A stretch of 64,000 nt of DNA from Dactylosporangium aurantiacum (GCF_000716715.1 NZ_JNYJ01000004.1:1-64000); one strand, 5' to 3'. Positions 35,896-45,959 are shown, counted from the first letter of the stretch. Notes: generated by a model from the sequence alone, not told the origin. Translations and numbers: made by a program.

Positions 35896-36706
35896 CGGCG
35901 TGCGCCTCGGCGAGCTGCTGCACCGCACGGGCAAGTCGGTGGTGCACGCCGGGACCACGGACGCCGGTGAGCCCGTCGTCGTCAAGACGATCACCACCGA
36001 CGAGCCCTACTGGGTGCGTTGCCGGGCGCGGGAGCTGGCCACCTGCGCCGCGTTCGCCGAACGCCCGCCCGGGTTCGTGGCGCCGCGGGTGCGGTACGCT
36101 GACGAGCGCACCACCGTCTATGCCCGGCTGCCCGGCGTGCGCCTGCACGACCGGCGGCACCTGGACGCGGACCTCCCACCGGCCACGGTCGCCGCCGTCC
36201 GCGCCGCTGTGCGCGCCGTGGCCGCCTGGTCCCCGCCCGGCGGCACCGCCTGGTCCGCGCTGGACGGGGACCCGGCACCGGATCCGTCCGCGACGATCGC
36301 GGCCGAGCACGCCAACGGGCTGCTCAGCGACGGGGAGCGCGACGCGCTGCACCGGCTCGCCGACCGGCTCGGCCCGGCCCGCGCGTTCGCGCACGGCGAC
36401 CCGATCCCGACCAACATCCTGCTGCACGACGGCGCCGCCGTCCTCGTCGACTGGGAGCTGTCCGGCCCGCGCCTGCCCGGCTACGACTGGGCCGTCCTGT
36501 TCGTCACCGGCGCCGCGGCCAGCCCGGCCCTCGCCGCCGCGGTGCTGGCCGAGACCGACCGGGCGGAGCTGCGGGACGCGTTCACCGTCAACCTCGGCCT
36601 GCTGCTGTGCCGCGAGATCCGCATCCACCGCGACCTTCCGGCACCCGCCGGCCTCGACCGCCTCCGCGCCCTGTGGCGCCGCCGGCTCACCGCCGGCGGG
36701 AGCTGA
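35879..36706 (+). CDS. Aminoglycoside phosphotransferase family protein (1)
   Basis: 275 residues with the APH/protein-kinase-like fold. The N-terminal lobe has GEPVVVKTITTDEPYW, with the ATP lysine near 36. The catalytic loop AFAHGDPIPTNILLHDGAAVL (HGDxxxxN, near 177) and LVDWELSGPRLPGYD supply the Asp pair. Such proteins phosphorylate small molecules or serve as housekeeping kinases; antibiotic resistance is not implied. It overlaps the P-loop kinase gene by 17 bp and is followed 2 bases later by a second APH-like gene. Confidence 0.85.
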   Translation: MSGVPDGVRLGELLHRTGKSVVHAGTTDAGEPVVVKTITTDEPYWVRCRARELATCAAFAERPPGFVAPRVRYADERTTVYARLPGVRLHDRRHLDADLPPATVAAVRAAVRAVAAWSPPGGTAWSALDGDPAPDPSATIAAEHANGLLSDGERDALHRLADRLGPARAFAHGDPIPTNILLHDGAAVLVDWELSGPRLPGYDWAVLFVTGAAASPALAAAVLAETDRAELRDAFTVNLGLLLCREIRIHRDLPAPAGLDRLRALWRRRLTAGGS

Positions 36707-36708
36707 CG

Positions 36709-37557
36709 ATGGCCGGTGTCCACGACATCGCGGCGGCGCTGGGCGTGCGGCTGGACGACGCCCGGCCGGTGCCGGCCCGGCACGGGCAGCGCCGCGCCTT
36801 CTTCGCGCGCCGGGACGGCGAGCCCGTCGTGGCGAAGTGGGGGCTGGACGAGGACCTGCCCGAGAAGCTGCCGTACGTGGCCGCGCAGGTCCCGGTGCTG
36901 CGCGGCCGTGGCATCCCCGCAGCGCCGGTCCTCGCGCACGCGCCGATGCCCGGCGGCGGCTACGCCTGGCTGCAGCCGCGGCTGCCCGGACGGCCCGCCA
37001 CGCCCGGCCCTGCCCTGCTCGCCGAACTGCTCACATTGCTCGACCGGATGCGCGACGCCCCGCCCGGCGCACACCGCAGCGACCACAACGTCTGGGTCAC
37101 CGCCGTGGTCCGCGACGACCTGGCCGGCTACTGGGCCAACGCCGCCGCCGTCGGCCCGGCCGCCAGGGCGCTGTGCGCACGGGTGCGCGCCTGGGCGGCG
37201 GCGCAGGCACCGCCGCCGCCCGCGCACGACTACGTCCACCTCGACCTCAACCTCGGCAACGTGCTCACCGACGGCGGCAGGATCACCGGCCTGGTCGACC
37301 TGGAGAACCTCGGCGTCGGCAGCCGCGCCGTCGACGCGGCCCGCTTGGCCTACGAGTGGCACACCCACGGCGCGCCCGGCCTGGCCGACTTCGTCCACTA
37401 TGGACGGTCGTGCCAGGGTGACGCCGGCTGGCGGTACGCGGTCGCCCACGAGGTGGCGTGCCGGGTCGGCTTCCGCAGCGAGCACACTTTGGACCTCGAC
37501 CCGGCCACCCAGGTCACCGCCGCGGCGGCGTACTTCGACGCGGTGCACGCCGGGTGA
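36709..37557 (+). CDS. Aminoglycoside phosphotransferase family protein (2)
   Basis: 282 residues, APH fold, distinct from the neighbour. The lysine region is DGEPVVAKWGLDEDLPEK. The catalytic loop YVHLDLNLGNVLTDGGRI has HLD-x3-GN in place of HGDxxxxN, and GLVDLENLGVGSRAVDAAR holds the metal Asp. It starts 2 bases after the previous stop (ATG 36709), so the two are co-translated. The pair plus P-loop kinase suggests one small-molecule phosphorylation pathway, substrate unknown. Confidence 0.8.
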   Translation: MAGVHDIAAALGVRLDDARPVPARHGQRRAFFARRDGEPVVAKWGLDEDLPEKLPYVAAQVPVLRGRGIPAAPVLAHAPMPGGGYAWLQPRLPGRPATPGPALLAELLTLLDRMRDAPPGAHRSDHNVWVTAVVRDDLAGYWANAAAVGPAARALCARVRAWAAAQAPPPPAHDYVHLDLNLGNVLTDGGRITGLVDLENLGVGSRAVDAARLAYEWHTHGAPGLADFVHYGRSCQGDAGWRYAVAHEVACRVGFRSEHTLDLDPATQVTAAAAYFDAVHAG

Positions 37558-37661
37558 CTGTGCCGGCGGCGGCCGGATCCTGGCCGCTTCCACTGTTTCG
37601 AACACAATGGGTACTTTGTCGGATTAGCGTAGACGGCACTCCGCCCGCTGGAAGGAGGCCG

Positions 37662-39554
37662 ATGCGCCACCTCCTCGCCCGTACCCTCGCCGTGCTCACG
37701 CTCGCCGGCGGCGCCCTGGTCGCGGCCGCCACGCCCGCCGCCGCACCGGCCGCCGTCGTGCCGAAGACCCCGCCGCTGACGACCCCGTGGACCGGCCAGG
37801 TGCCCACCACGAACCCGTTGCCGGAGTACCCCCGGCCGCAGATGACCCGGCCGGAGTGGCAGTCGCTCAACGGCGAGTGGGAGTTCCTCAACCCCGCCAC
37901 CGACGCCGCCGGCAACGTCGACCGCACCGCCGCGCCGCCGCTGGGCCGGACACTGCCCGAGCGGATCCTGGTGCCGTTCCCCGTCGAGTCGGCGCTGTCG
38001 GGCATCATGCGCGACGACGACCGCGACCTGATGTTCTACCGGCGCACGTTCACCGTGCCGGCCGGCTGGAGCGGCCGCCGGGTCCAGCTGCACTTCGGCG
38101 CGGTCGACTACGAGGCCACCGTCTGGGTGAACGGCGTGCGGGTCACCACCCACCGGGGCGGCTACGACCGGTTCGAGGTCGACGTCACCCCGCAGCTCGA
38201 CGGCGGGGTCAACGAGATCGTGGTTCGCGTCTACGACCCGACCGACGGCCGGGGCGAGCAGCAGCCGATCGGCAAGCAGACCAACCACCCCGGCGGCATC
38301 TTCTACACCCCGACGTCAGGGATCTGGCAGACGGTCTGGCTGGAGCCGACCCCGGTGTCGTCGATCTACTCCGTCGACATCTCCGCCGACCTCGCCGGCG
38401 ACACCGCCCGGGTGCGGGTCTTCACCCGGGGCGACGTCACCGGGCACACCGTGCTCGCCGAGGCGCTCGACGGCTCGACCGTGGTCGGCCGCGCCACCGG
38501 CGGGTTCAGCGAGTTCACCGTGCCGGTGCCCGGCGCGCGGCGCTGGTCGCCCGACGACCCGTTCCTGTACGACCTGCGGGTCTCGCTGCGCGACGCCGCC
38601 GGCGCCACCGTGGACCGGGTCGTCAGCTACTTCGGCATGCGGGAGATCGGCAAGAAGCTCGTCGACGGCGTGCTGCGCCCGACCCTCAACGGCGAGTTCG
38701 TGTTCCAGACCGGGACGCTCGACCAGGGCTACTGGCCCGACGGGCTCTACACCGCGCCCACCGACGCCGCGCTCGCCTCGGACCTGCGCAGGCAGAAGGA
38801 CCTCGGGTTCAACATGGTCCGCAAGCACCTCAAGGTCGAGCCCGCGCGCTGGTACTACCACGCCGACCGGCTCGGCCTGCTGGTGTGGCAGGACATCCCG
38901 TCGACCCAGGCGTTCGACGCGAACCGCACGCCCGCGCAGATCGCGCAGCTGGAGACGGAGGCCCGCGAGATCATCGACGAGCACCGGTTCTCCCCGGCGG
39001 TCGTCACGTACGTGCCGTTCAACGAGGGCTGGGGCGAGTGGAGCCTCGCCGGCACCCGGCGGATCACCACGGACCTCAAGGGCTACGACCCGACCCGCCT
39101 GATCGACCCGCACAGCGGCTACAACTGCTGCGCCTCCAAGGGCGACCCCGGCACCGGCGACATCATCGACTGGCACGTCTACCCCGGTCCGGACGCGCCG
39201 CCGCCGTCGGCGACCCGCGTGTCGGTGCTCGGCGAGTTCGGCGGGACCGGCCTGCGCACGCCCGGGCACGAGCACAGCCCGAACGGGCAGTACTTCGCCT
39301 ACGAGCAGCTGTCCAGCGCCGCGCAGCTCAACGACCGGCTCACCGGCATGCTCCGCGACGCGCGGCGGCTCATGACGACCAGGGGCATGTCGGCGTCCGT
39401 GTACACCGAGCTCACCGACGTCGAGGGCGAGTGCAACGGGCTGCTCACCTACGACCGGCGGGTGCAGAAGGTCGACACCGCCCGGGTCCGCGCCGCGAAC
39501 ACGGACCTCGTCGACGCGTCGAAGCGCCTCAACCCGCCGGTGCCGGCCTACTGA
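37662..39554 (+). CDS. Secreted glycoside hydrolase family 2 protein
   Basis: 630 residues with signal peptide ([28 protein letters not shown]). It has a GH2 sugar-binding jelly roll ([13 protein letters not shown], then [23 protein letters not shown]), an immunoglobulin-like domain and a catalytic TIM barrel. The acid/base glutamate is in [10 protein letters not shown] (near 452) and the nucleophile in [10 protein letters not shown] (near 525). The start ATG has GGAAGGAGG 4 bases upstream. Beta-galactosidase, beta-mannosidase or beta-glucuronidase activity is possible. The 3' end overlaps convergent purE by 7 bases. Confidence 0.9.
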   Translation: MRHLLARTLAVLTLAGGALVAAATPAAAPAAVVPKTPPLTTPWTGQVPTTNPLPEYPRPQMTRPEWQSLNGEWEFLNPATDAAGNVDRTAAPPLGRTLPERILVPFPVESALSGIMRDDDRDLMFYRRTFTVPAGWSGRRVQLHFGAVDYEATVWVNGVRVTTHRGGYDRFEVDVTPQLDGGVNEIVVRVYDPTDGRGEQQPIGKQTNHPGGIFYTPTSGIWQTVWLEPTPVSSIYSVDISADLAGDTARVRVFTRGDVTGHTVLAEALDGSTVVGRATGGFSEFTVPVPGARRWSPDDPFLYDLRVSLRDAAGATVDRVVSYFGMREIGKKLVDGVLRPTLNGEFVFQTGTLDQGYWPDGLYTAPTDAALASDLRRQKDLGFNMVRKHLKVEPARWYYHADRLGLLVWQDIPSTQAFDANRTPAQIAQLETEAREIIDEHRFSPAVVTYVPFNEGWGEWSLAGTRRITTDLKGYDPTRLIDPHSGYNCCASKGDPGTGDIIDWHVYPGPDAPPPSATRVSVLGEFGGTGLRTPGHEHSPNGQYFAYEQLSSAAQLNDRLTGMLRDARRLMTTRGMSASVYTELTDVEGECNGLLTYDRRVQKVDTARVRAANTDLVDASKRLNPPVPAY

Positions 39555-40042
39555 CCGACCGTGGCGGAGAGGGCGGCGTCCTTCTCCGCCACCATCGTGC
39601 GCAGCGACTCCTGGAAGTCGCTGATCTTCGCCTGCAGCGCCGGGTCGGCGACGGCGAGGATGCGGGCGGCCATCAGGCCGGCGTTGCGGGCGCCGCCGAT
39701 CGCCATGGTGGCCACCGGGATGCCGGCCGGCATCTGCACGATCGACATGAGCGAGTCCATGCCGTCGAGGTACTTCAGCGGCACCGGCACCCCGATGACC
39801 GGCAGCACCGTGGCGGAGGCGACCATGCCCGGCAGGTGCGCCGCACCGCCCGCGCCGGCGATGATGACCTTCAGCCCGCGGGCCGCGGCCCCGCCGGCGT
39901 AGTCGAGCATCAGCTGCGGCGTGCGGTGCGCGGACACGACGCGCACCTCATGCGCGATGCCGAACTCGCCGAGCGCCTCGGCGGCCAGGCGCATGACCGG
40001 CCAGTCCGAGTCGCTGCCCATGATGATGCCGACGTCGGTCAA
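39548..40042 (-). CDS. purE: 5-(carboxyamino)imidazole ribonucleotide mutase
   Basis: Purine synthesis enzyme, 164 residues, that converts N5-CAIR to [17 protein letters not shown] (5-17), SAHRTP (about 42) and [13 protein letters not shown] are the active-site motifs. The start codon is a TTG at 40042 whose bases overlap the purK stop (TTGA), a rare but family-consistent arrangement since purE follows purK. Translational coupling is likely. Confidence 0.95.
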   Translation of the reverse strand: MTDVGIIMGSDSDWPVMRLAAEALGEFGIAHEVRVVSAHRTPQLMLDYAGGAAARGLKVIIAGAGGAAHLPGMVASATVLPVIGVPVPLKYLDGMDSLMSIVQMPAGIPVATMAIGGARNAGLMAARILAVADPALQAKISDFQESLRTMVAEKDAALSATVGQ

Positions 40043-41169
40043 TGCTCATACCCTTCTTCGAGGATGCGGGCGGCCCGGGCGGCGCGCCGGCGGCAGTCTT
40101 CCAGGTCATCGCCGAGGACTGTCACGTGGCCGATCTTGCGGCCGGGGCGGACCTGCTTGCCGTACAGGTGGACCTTGGCGCCGGGCTCCTCGGCGAAGAG
40201 GTGGTGCAGCCGCTCGTCGATCGACATGCCGCCGGGGGCGCCGCCGAGCACGTTGGCCATCACGACGGCGGGGGCGGTGAGCCGGGTGTCGCCCATCGGG
40301 TAGTCGAGCACGGCCCGCAGGTGCTGCTCGAACTGCGACGTCCTGGCCCCTTCGATGGTCCAGTGCGCGGAGTTGTGCGGGCGCATCGCCAGCTCGTTGA
40401 CCAGGAGCCGGCCGTCGGTGGTCTCGAACAGCTCCACGGCGAGCACGCCGACCACGCCGAGGCGGGTGGCGACGTCGATGGCGAGGCGCTGCGCCTGCAC
40501 GGCGAGGTCCTCGTCGAGGCCGGGCGCGGGCGCGAGGACCTCGACGCAGATACCGTCCTTCTGCACGGTCTCCACCACCGGGTACGCGGCGACCTGCCCC
40601 AGCGGTGACCTGGCCACCACGGCGGCGAGCTCCCGCTTCAGCGCGACCAGCTCCTCGCCGATGACCTCGACGCCCGGCGGCACGTCGGCGACGGAGTGGG
40701 CGACGAAGACGCCGCGGCCGTCATAGCCGCCGGTCGCGGTCTTCACGATGATCGGCCAGCCGACCTCGTCGCCGAAGGACCGCAGGTCGCCGGCGGTCCA
40801 CCGGGGCACGGGGAAGCCCAGCCCCGCCAGGTGGGTGCGCATCTCGCGCTTGTTCTGCGCGTACCGCAGCGCGTCGGCACCGGGCAGCAGGGTGACACCC
40901 TCGGCGGCCAGGGCGCGGATGAGGTCGCCGGGCACGTGCTCGTGGTCGAAGGTGACCACGTCGCAGCCCTTGGCGAACTCCCGGACCGCGTCGATGTCGT
41001 CGTGCCGGCCGATCACCACGTCGGCCGCGACGAGCGCGGCCCCGTCGTCGGGGGAGACGGCGAGCACCCGCAGCGACTGGCCGAGGGCGATGGCGGCCTG
41101 GTGGGTCATGCGGGCCAGCTGGCCGCCGCCCACCATGCCCACGACGGGGAGTCCGGTTCGCGAGTCCAT
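40039..41169 (-). CDS. purK: 5-(carboxyamino)imidazole ribonucleotide synthase
   Basis: ATP-grasp enzyme, 376 residues, that carboxylates AIR to N5-CAIR using bicarbonate; the partner of purE. Motifs [12 protein letters not shown] (10-21), [17 protein letters not shown] (about 138-154) and [27 protein letters not shown] are diagnostic. The ATG at 41169 has no ribosome site. A TAGGCT -10-like hexamer lies 9 bases upstream, so the message may be leaderless. Confidence 0.95.
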   Translation of the reverse strand: MDSRTGLPVVGMVGGGQLARMTHQAAIALGQSLRVLAVSPDDGAALVAADVVIGRHDDIDAVREFAKGCDVVTFDHEHVPGDLIRALAAEGVTLLPGADALRYAQNKREMRTHLAGLGFPVPRWTAGDLRSFGDEVGWPIIVKTATGGYDGRGVFVAHSVADVPPGVEVIGEELVALKRELAAVVARSPLGQVAAYPVVETVQKDGICVEVLAPAPGLDEDLAVQAQRLAIDVATRLGVVGVLAVELFETTDGRLLVNELAMRPHNSAHWTIEGARTSQFEQHLRAVLDYPMGDTRLTAPAVVMANVLGGAPGGMSIDERLHHLFAEEPGAKVHLYGKQVRPGRKIGHVTVLGDDLEDCRRRAARAARILEEGYEH

Positions 41170-41178
41170 AGGCTGGTG

Positions 41179-41184
41179 AGCCTA
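41179..41184 (-). promoter_or_regulatory. Putative -10 of a leaderless purK transcript
   Basis: TAGGCT read on the minus strand ends 9 bases before the purK ATG. With no Shine-Dalgarno sequence, the spacing matches leaderless actinobacterial promoters (-10 about 7-12 bases before ATG). Confidence 0.5.
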
Positions 41185-41267
41185 GCTTTTCCGGCCGCGG
41201 CACCCCTGGTCCGGGGCGCCGCGGCCGGGCGCGGATCACACCGCCGGGCGGCCGGGGCCGCCGCGGT

Positions 41268-41825
41268 TCATCCCGTGGGGCCCTGTTTGCGCAGTTCGTC
41301 GACCTGGGTCATGGCCTGGCGCAGCTCGGCCAGCCACGACTCGGCGTGCTGCCCGACCAGGGCGACGCACCAGGCCAGGGCCTCCGAGCGGGACCGGGCC
41401 ACGCCGGAGTCGACGAGAGTGTCCAGGACCTGCCGCTCGCGCTGCCGCAGGCGGGTCATCACCGGCGCGGAGAACGTGGTGAACAGCTTCCGGGTCTCGC
41501 CGACCTGGACGCCCCACGCCACCTTGCGCAGGTAGCGCCGCTCCAGCTGCTGGGCGATGCCGATGCGCTGGTCGCGGGTGGTCTCCCGGAACCCGGCGAT
41601 GCGGCCCTGCTCGGCGGCGGCGCGGTCGGCGTCGGTCGCGTCCTCGGGCAGCGCCGGCTCGCTGAGCCGGCCGACGATGGTGATCTCGTCACGGTCGATG
41701 GTGATCTCGGCGGGTCCGGTGAACCACGCCTCGGGCAGCGCCCCGCCGATCCAGGCGGGCGCGTCGGTGGCGGGCGGCGGCTCGCTGCGTGGGCCGCCGC
41801 CGCGCCCCCATTCTCCTCGTCGCAT
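41268..41825 (-). CDS. Conserved protein of unknown function (purK neighbour)
   Basis: 185 residues. The N-terminal 40 are low-complexity (RRGEWGRGGGPRSEPPPATDAP). The rest is a soluble alpha/beta protein, including EAWFTGPAEITIDRDEITIVGRL and QLERRYLRKVAWGVQVGETRKLF. It ends in a helical segment (TRLRQRERQVLDTLVDSGVARSRSEALAW, about 135-165) that resembles a ribbon-helix-helix/helix-turn-helix. The ATG at 41825 has GGGAG upstream. No function can be assigned. Confidence 0.75.
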   Translation of the reverse strand: MRRGEWGRGGGPRSEPPPATDAPAWIGGALPEAWFTGPAEITIDRDEITIVGRLSEPALPEDATDADRAAAEQGRIAGFRETTRDQRIGIAQQLERRYLRKVAWGVQVGETRKLFTTFSAPVMTRLRQRERQVLDTLVDSGVARSRSEALAWCVALVGQHAESWLAELRQAMTQVDELRKQGPTG

Positions 41826-41853
41826 TCGCTTACTCCCTTGCTCGTGCAACTCT

Positions 41854-41876
41854 GATTACACGATTACACCGTTACA
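41854..41876. repeat. Triple GATTACA-like direct repeats
   Basis: GATTACA at 41854-41860 and 41862-41868, then GTTACA at 41871-41876. They lie 29-51 bases upstream of the start of the unknown gene at 41825 and overlap a TAATCA -10-like hexamer on the minus strand. Confidence 0.6.
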
Positions 41877-41948
41877 AGGGCATGCCAAGGGCGGGCGTGT
41901 TCGCCCTGGGGAGAAACCCGGCAGAGACCTGAGGAGAAGGCGGGCCGG

Positions 41949-43916
41949 TCAGCCGAGGCCGGCGACGAGGTCCTCGAGCGCGGTCACCGGCGCGTCGCAC
42001 ACGAAGTTCCGGCAGATGTACGCGGTGGGCCGCCCGTCGCGGTAGACCCGGCCCTCCAGCAGCGGCACCCCCGGCGCGCCGGGCGGGCCGGCGACGACGA
42101 CGGCCCCCGGCGGGGCGTGCCACCAGGCGGCGGTGACGAGCGGGTCGGCCGGGTCCTCGGTGGCGATGGCGATCTCGTACGGGCCGGACAGCAGCGCCTC
42201 GCCGACGGCGCACGCGTAGCCGGTGAACCGGCCGTGCGTCGCCGCGACCATGGCGACCGTGGCGAGGGCCTGCTCCGCCGCCTCGCGCCGGGCGGTGTCC
42301 GCGGTCAGCGCCGAGTACGCGACCAGCGCCGCGGCGATCGCCGACAGCCCCGACGGGGTGGCGTTGTCGGTCACGTCGGCGGGCCGGCTGACCAGCCGCT
42401 CCGCGTCGTCGGCGGTGTCGAAGAACCCGCCGGCCGGGTCGGCGAACCGGGCCAGCGCGACGTCCAGCAGCTGCCCCGCGAGGGTCAGCCACTCCCCGTC
42501 ACCGGTCGCCTGGTGCACCGCGCAGAACGCCTCGGCGACGGCGCCGTAGTCCTCCAGCACACCGGCGGGCGCGCCGGCGACACCGTCGCGGGACACCCGC
42601 CGCAGCCGGCCGTCGACGATGTGCGTGCCGGCCAGGTAGCGGGCCGTGTCGACGGCGAGCCGGACGGCCTGCGGGTCGCCGTACACCTGGCCGAACTCGA
42701 TGAGGGCGGTGATCGCCAGCCCGTTCCACGCCGCGACGATCTTGCCGTCGCGACCGGGCTGGGGGCGCCGGTCGCGCGCCTCCTTCAGCCGCCGCCGGAT
42801 GTCCAGCCACCGCTGCACGTTCAGCGGGTCCTCGGGCAGCTGCAGCACCGAGGCGCCGTGCTCGAACGTGCCCTGCGCGGTCACCTCCAGCAGGTAGCGG
42901 GCCCAGGCGCCGTCGATCTCGCCGAGGACCTCGTCGACCTGCGCCGGCGTCCACACGTAGGTCAGGCCCTCGACCCCGTCGGTGTCCGCGTCCAGCGCCG
43001 AGATGAACCCGTGCCCGTCGTGCATCTCCCGCCGCAGGAAGTCGGCGACCTCCCCGGCGACCCGCCGCGCGGTGCCGCCACCCGCGATGCGGTCGAGGTG
43101 CACGTACACCCGCAGCAGCAACGCGTTGTCGTAGAGCATCTTCTCGAAGTGCGGCACCGTCCACGTGCCGTCCACCGCGTACCGCGCGAACCCGCCGGCG
43201 AGCTGGTCGTACATGCCGCCGCGGGCCATCCGCTCGCAGGTGAGCCGCACGATGTCGAGCACCTCGTCGTCATGGGTGCGCTGGTAGTGCCGCAGCAGGA
43301 ACAGCAGGTTCATGTGCGGCGGGAACTTGGGCGCCCCGCCGAACCCGCCGTGCTCCTTGTCGAACACCTTCACCAGGCTCCGCGCGGCGGCGTCGAGGAC
43401 ACCCTCGTGCATCGGGTTGGCCGGCGGCTTCTCGGCCACCTGCCGGATCGCGCCCACCACCGCGGCGCTCTGCTTGAGCACCGCGTCGCGCTGGTTGCGC
43501 CACGCGTCCGACACCGCCGTGACCAGCCGCTGGAAGGCGTCGCGCGGGAAGTACGTGCCGCAGAAGAACGGCTCGCCGTCCGGCGTGGCGAACACCGTCA
43601 TCGGCCAGCCGCCCTGCCCCGTCATGGTCTGCGTCGCGGTCATGTACACCGCGTCGACGTCGGGCCGCTCCTCCCGGTCCACCTTCACCGGCACCGTCAG
43701 CTCGTTGACGAGCGCGGCGACGCCCTCGTGCTCGAAGGACTCGTGCGCCATGACATGGCACCAGTGGCACGCCGCGTAACCGACCGAGATGAGCACCGGC
43801 ACGTCCCGCCGCCGCGCCTCCTCGAACGCCTCCGGCGACCACTGCCACCAGTCGACCGGGTTGTCCTTGTGCTGCTGCAGGTACGGCGAGGTGGCGCCGG
43901 CAAGACGGTTGGCCAT
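41949..43916 (-). CDS. DUF255 thioredoxin-domain protein (YyaL/SSP411-like)
   Basis: 655 residues. The N-terminal thioredoxin-like domain has the CxxC in GYAACHWCHVMAHESF (near 45-60) and PMTVFATPDGEPFFCGTYFP. A large six-hairpin (alpha/alpha)6 domain follows, like N-acylglucosamine 2-epimerase/glycosidase folds. The family is widespread and conserved, its substrate unknown; a redox or polysaccharide role is suggested in the literature only loosely. The ATG at 43916 starts MANRLAGATSPYLQQHKDNPVDW, the canonical N-terminus. Confidence 0.93.
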   Translation of the reverse strand: MANRLAGATSPYLQQHKDNPVDWWQWSPEAFEEARRRDVPVLISVGYAACHWCHVMAHESFEHEGVAALVNELTVPVKVDREERPDVDAVYMTATQTMTGQGGWPMTVFATPDGEPFFCGTYFPRDAFQRLVTAVSDAWRNQRDAVLKQSAAVVGAIRQVAEKPPANPMHEGVLDAAARSLVKVFDKEHGGFGGAPKFPPHMNLLFLLRHYQRTHDDEVLDIVRLTCERMARGGMYDQLAGGFARYAVDGTWTVPHFEKMLYDNALLLRVYVHLDRIAGGGTARRVAGEVADFLRREMHDGHGFISALDADTDGVEGLTYVWTPAQVDEVLGEIDGAWARYLLEVTAQGTFEHGASVLQLPEDPLNVQRWLDIRRRLKEARDRRPQPGRDGKIVAAWNGLAITALIEFGQVYGDPQAVRLAVDTARYLAGTHIVDGRLRRVSRDGVAGAPAGVLEDYGAVAEAFCAVHQATGDGEWLTLAGQLLDVALARFADPAGGFFDTADDAERLVSRPADVTDNATPSGLSAIAAALVAYSALTADTARREAAEQALATVAMVAATHGRFTGYACAVGEALLSGPYEIAIATEDPADPLVTAAWWHAPPGAVVVAGPPGAPGVPLLEGRVYRDGRPTAYICRNFVCDAPVTALEDLVAGLG

Positions 43917-43948
43917 ACCTCCACCCTCTCACGCGGCGGCGGGCGGCC

Positions 43949-45382
43949 TCAGGCGGACGGGCTGCCGGCGATCCTCGCGCGGACGGTGTCCCACGGCATC
44001 TGCGCGACGATCCTGGTGAGGGCGTTCACCCAGGAGGCGATCGTCTCCGGGTCGCCCGGCCCCTCGCACAGCAGGAAGGAGCCCTCCATCCACCACGGCG
44101 GGGTGATGCCGAAGGGGCGGCCCGCCGCCTGGTCGGCGAACGCCCGCAGCAGGTCATCGGCGAGGGCGTCGCCCTGGCCCTGGCCGGGCGGGGTGAGGGC
44201 GGTGTGGGGGAAGTACGGCACCGGGGCGGGCAGCGGCACCATCCACACGGTCTGCACCGGGTCGCTGCGCCGGGGTCTGCGCCGCTGGCGGTCGCCGACG
44301 AGCACCGGCACGCCGTTGACGGTGCCCCTGAGCACGTCGTGCAGCTGCATCGACGGCGCGCCCTCCTGGACGCCGATGAGCCGCTGGGCGCTCACCGGAC
44401 CCGGGACCGCCACGGCGAGCGCGGGCAGGAACTCCCAGCCGTGCCGGGCGGCCAGCTTCTTGCGGGCGCGGGTGGGCGGCAGGGCGGGCAGGCGCTGGTA
44501 CAGCCCGACGACGACCGACACGATGCCCATCTCGACGGCGAGGACCACGGTCGCGGTGACGTACTTGTTCACGGAGGGCACCGCGCGGGCGACGGTGACC
44601 ATCGCGACGATGCCGGCGACGGCCGCGAAGATCCCGCCGATCACGGCGATCCGGCCGTCGACGCGGGCGCCGATCAGGCCGATGCCGATGCCGATGACGA
44701 GGAAGCCGATGATGGCCGCCACCGGGCCGGGCAGGCCCACCTTCGACAGCGGCACGGCGATGGCCGCGACGAGGGCGCCGCCGCCGATCACCGCCATGAC
44801 CGCGAGGGCGCGGTCGCTGAGGCCGATGCCCGCGGCGCCGCGGCCGGTGGGCCTGCGGCGCTCGGTCCGCACGAGCCGCCGGCGGGCGACCAGCACCGCT
44901 TCGAGGCGGTCGACGAACGCCGTGTAGTCCGCCTTGTCGGCCCCGGTGATGTCCAGCTCCCGGCCGTCGAGCGTGACCAGGCCCGCGGCGGTGGCCTTCG
45001 CGTCCTTGCGGGTGACGTACATCTCGTCGACCCACGAGAACTGGGCGGCCTCGGTGCGGCGGTTGCGGGTCCACACCAGGCCGTGCTCGAAGTGGTACAC
45101 CACGACGTACGGCCGGAACAGCAGGTAGAACGCGTACCCGGTGGCGGCCAGACCGGCCAGCACGAGGATCAGGAACAGCATGGCGAGCGGCTTCACCATG
45201 ATGTACTGGCCGACCCAGTAGACGCCGGCGGCGACGCCGAAGATCACTCCGGCGATGACCAGGCCGGTGAGGCACTCCACCACCGGGTGCGTGCCCTTGT
45301 GCCCGGCGACAGGCATGCCGAGCTGCTGCCGCGCGGCGAGCGCCGCCACCTTGGGCGGCACGTGCACCGTCGATGCGTCCAT
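43949..45382 (-). CDS. Membrane protein of unknown function
   Basis: 477 residues. Two N-terminal helices (about 35-85) precede a cytoplasmic PH-like segment (YHFEHGLVWTRNRRTEAAQFSWVDEM, with a GRELDITGAD strand). Four or five helices follow (about 185-315) and a soluble C-terminal half (PPTRARKKLAARHGWEFL onward, YFPHTALTPPGQ). No enzymatic motif. The start ATG is the first in frame. Confidence 0.75.
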   Translation of the reverse strand: MDASTVHVPPKVAALAARQQLGMPVAGHKGTHPVVECLTGLVIAGVIFGVAAGVYWVGQYIMVKPLAMLFLILVLAGLAATGYAFYLLFRPYVVVYHFEHGLVWTRNRRTEAAQFSWVDEMYVTRKDAKATAAGLVTLDGRELDITGADKADYTAFVDRLEAVLVARRRLVRTERRRPTGRGAAGIGLSDRALAVMAVIGGGALVAAIAVPLSKVGLPGPVAAIIGFLVIGIGIGLIGARVDGRIAVIGGIFAAVAGIVAMVTVARAVPSVNKYVTATVVLAVEMGIVSVVVGLYQRLPALPPTRARKKLAARHGWEFLPALAVAVPGPVSAQRLIGVQEGAPSMQLHDVLRGTVNGVPVLVGDRQRRRPRRSDPVQTVWMVPLPAPVPYFPHTALTPPGQGQGDALADDLLRAFADQAAGRPFGITPPWWMEGSFLLCEGPGDPETIASWVNALTRIVAQMPWDTVRARIAGSPSA

Positions 45383-45463
45383 GGTCTCCCCCGCGTCGGT
45401 CGTGTCCGATCGACGCAGGACAGTACGCCATGTGGCGGGCGCCCGCCGCCCCGTCCGCCCGGA

Positions 45464-45480
45464 CCGTCCACGGTGGACGG
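45464..45480 (-). terminator. Short hairpin after the VOC gene
   Basis: CCGTCCAC and GTGGACGG form a near-continuous palindrome 34 bases past the VOC stop on the minus strand. A GC-only terminator is plausible but weak. Confidence 0.45.
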
Positions 45481-45513
45481 CCCGGGCGGCGACCGGCGCG
45501 GTCCCGCCCGGCC

Positions 45514-45858
45514 TCAGGCGTCCTGGAGCAGGCCGAGGATGTTGCCCGACTCGTCCTTCACGGTGGCGATGAGGCGGCCGCCGCCGACGTCCTGCGGGTC
45601 GGTGTGCGCGGTGGCGCCCGCGTCGACGAGGGCCTGCAGGCCGGCCTTGATGTCCTTCACGGCGGTGTACGCGACCGGTCCCGTCATGCCCTTGCGCTCG
45701 CCGTTGGGGTCGAGCCCGATCTCCTGGCCACCGACGCGGAAGCCCACGTAGTAGGGCGAGTCCATGTAGGGCTCGACCCCGAGCAGCGTGGTGAACAGCG
45801 TCTTGGCCTGGGCGATGTCCTTGACCGGGTAGACGATCTGACCGAAACCGTCGCTCAT
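45514..45858 (-). CDS. VOC family protein (glyoxalase-like)
   Basis: 114 residues, one vicinal-oxygen-chelate beta-alpha-beta-beta-beta module pair. It starts MSDGFGQIVYPVKDIAQAKTLF, contains FRVGGQEIGLDP, and ends VKDESGNILGLLQD, the usual VOC tail. The ATG at 45858 lies 9 bases after GAAGGAG. It is divergent from trpB, sharing the region that contains twin palindromes. Its substrate is unknown. Confidence 0.85.
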   Translation of the reverse strand: MSDGFGQIVYPVKDIAQAKTLFTTLLGVEPYMDSPYYVGFRVGGQEIGLDPNGERKGMTGPVAYTAVKDIKAGLQALVDAGATAHTDPQDVGGGRLIATVKDESGNILGLLQDA

Positions 45859-45959
45859 GGAAGTTGTCTCCTTCATGCGTTCGCGTCCTTCACCGGTACT
45901 GACGAGCGCCCTTCCGGCGATGTGACCGAACCGGCTTTACATCCCCGCCCGAGTCTGCC

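Noticed and set aside
36000..37557. Antibiotic resistance by aminoglycoside phosphotransferases
   Set aside because: APH-fold proteins have many substrates; nothing specific to aminoglycoside binding is visible.
37590..37625. LexA or similar box around GTTTCGAACAC
   Set aside because: Only one half-site; the repeat is not symmetric enough.
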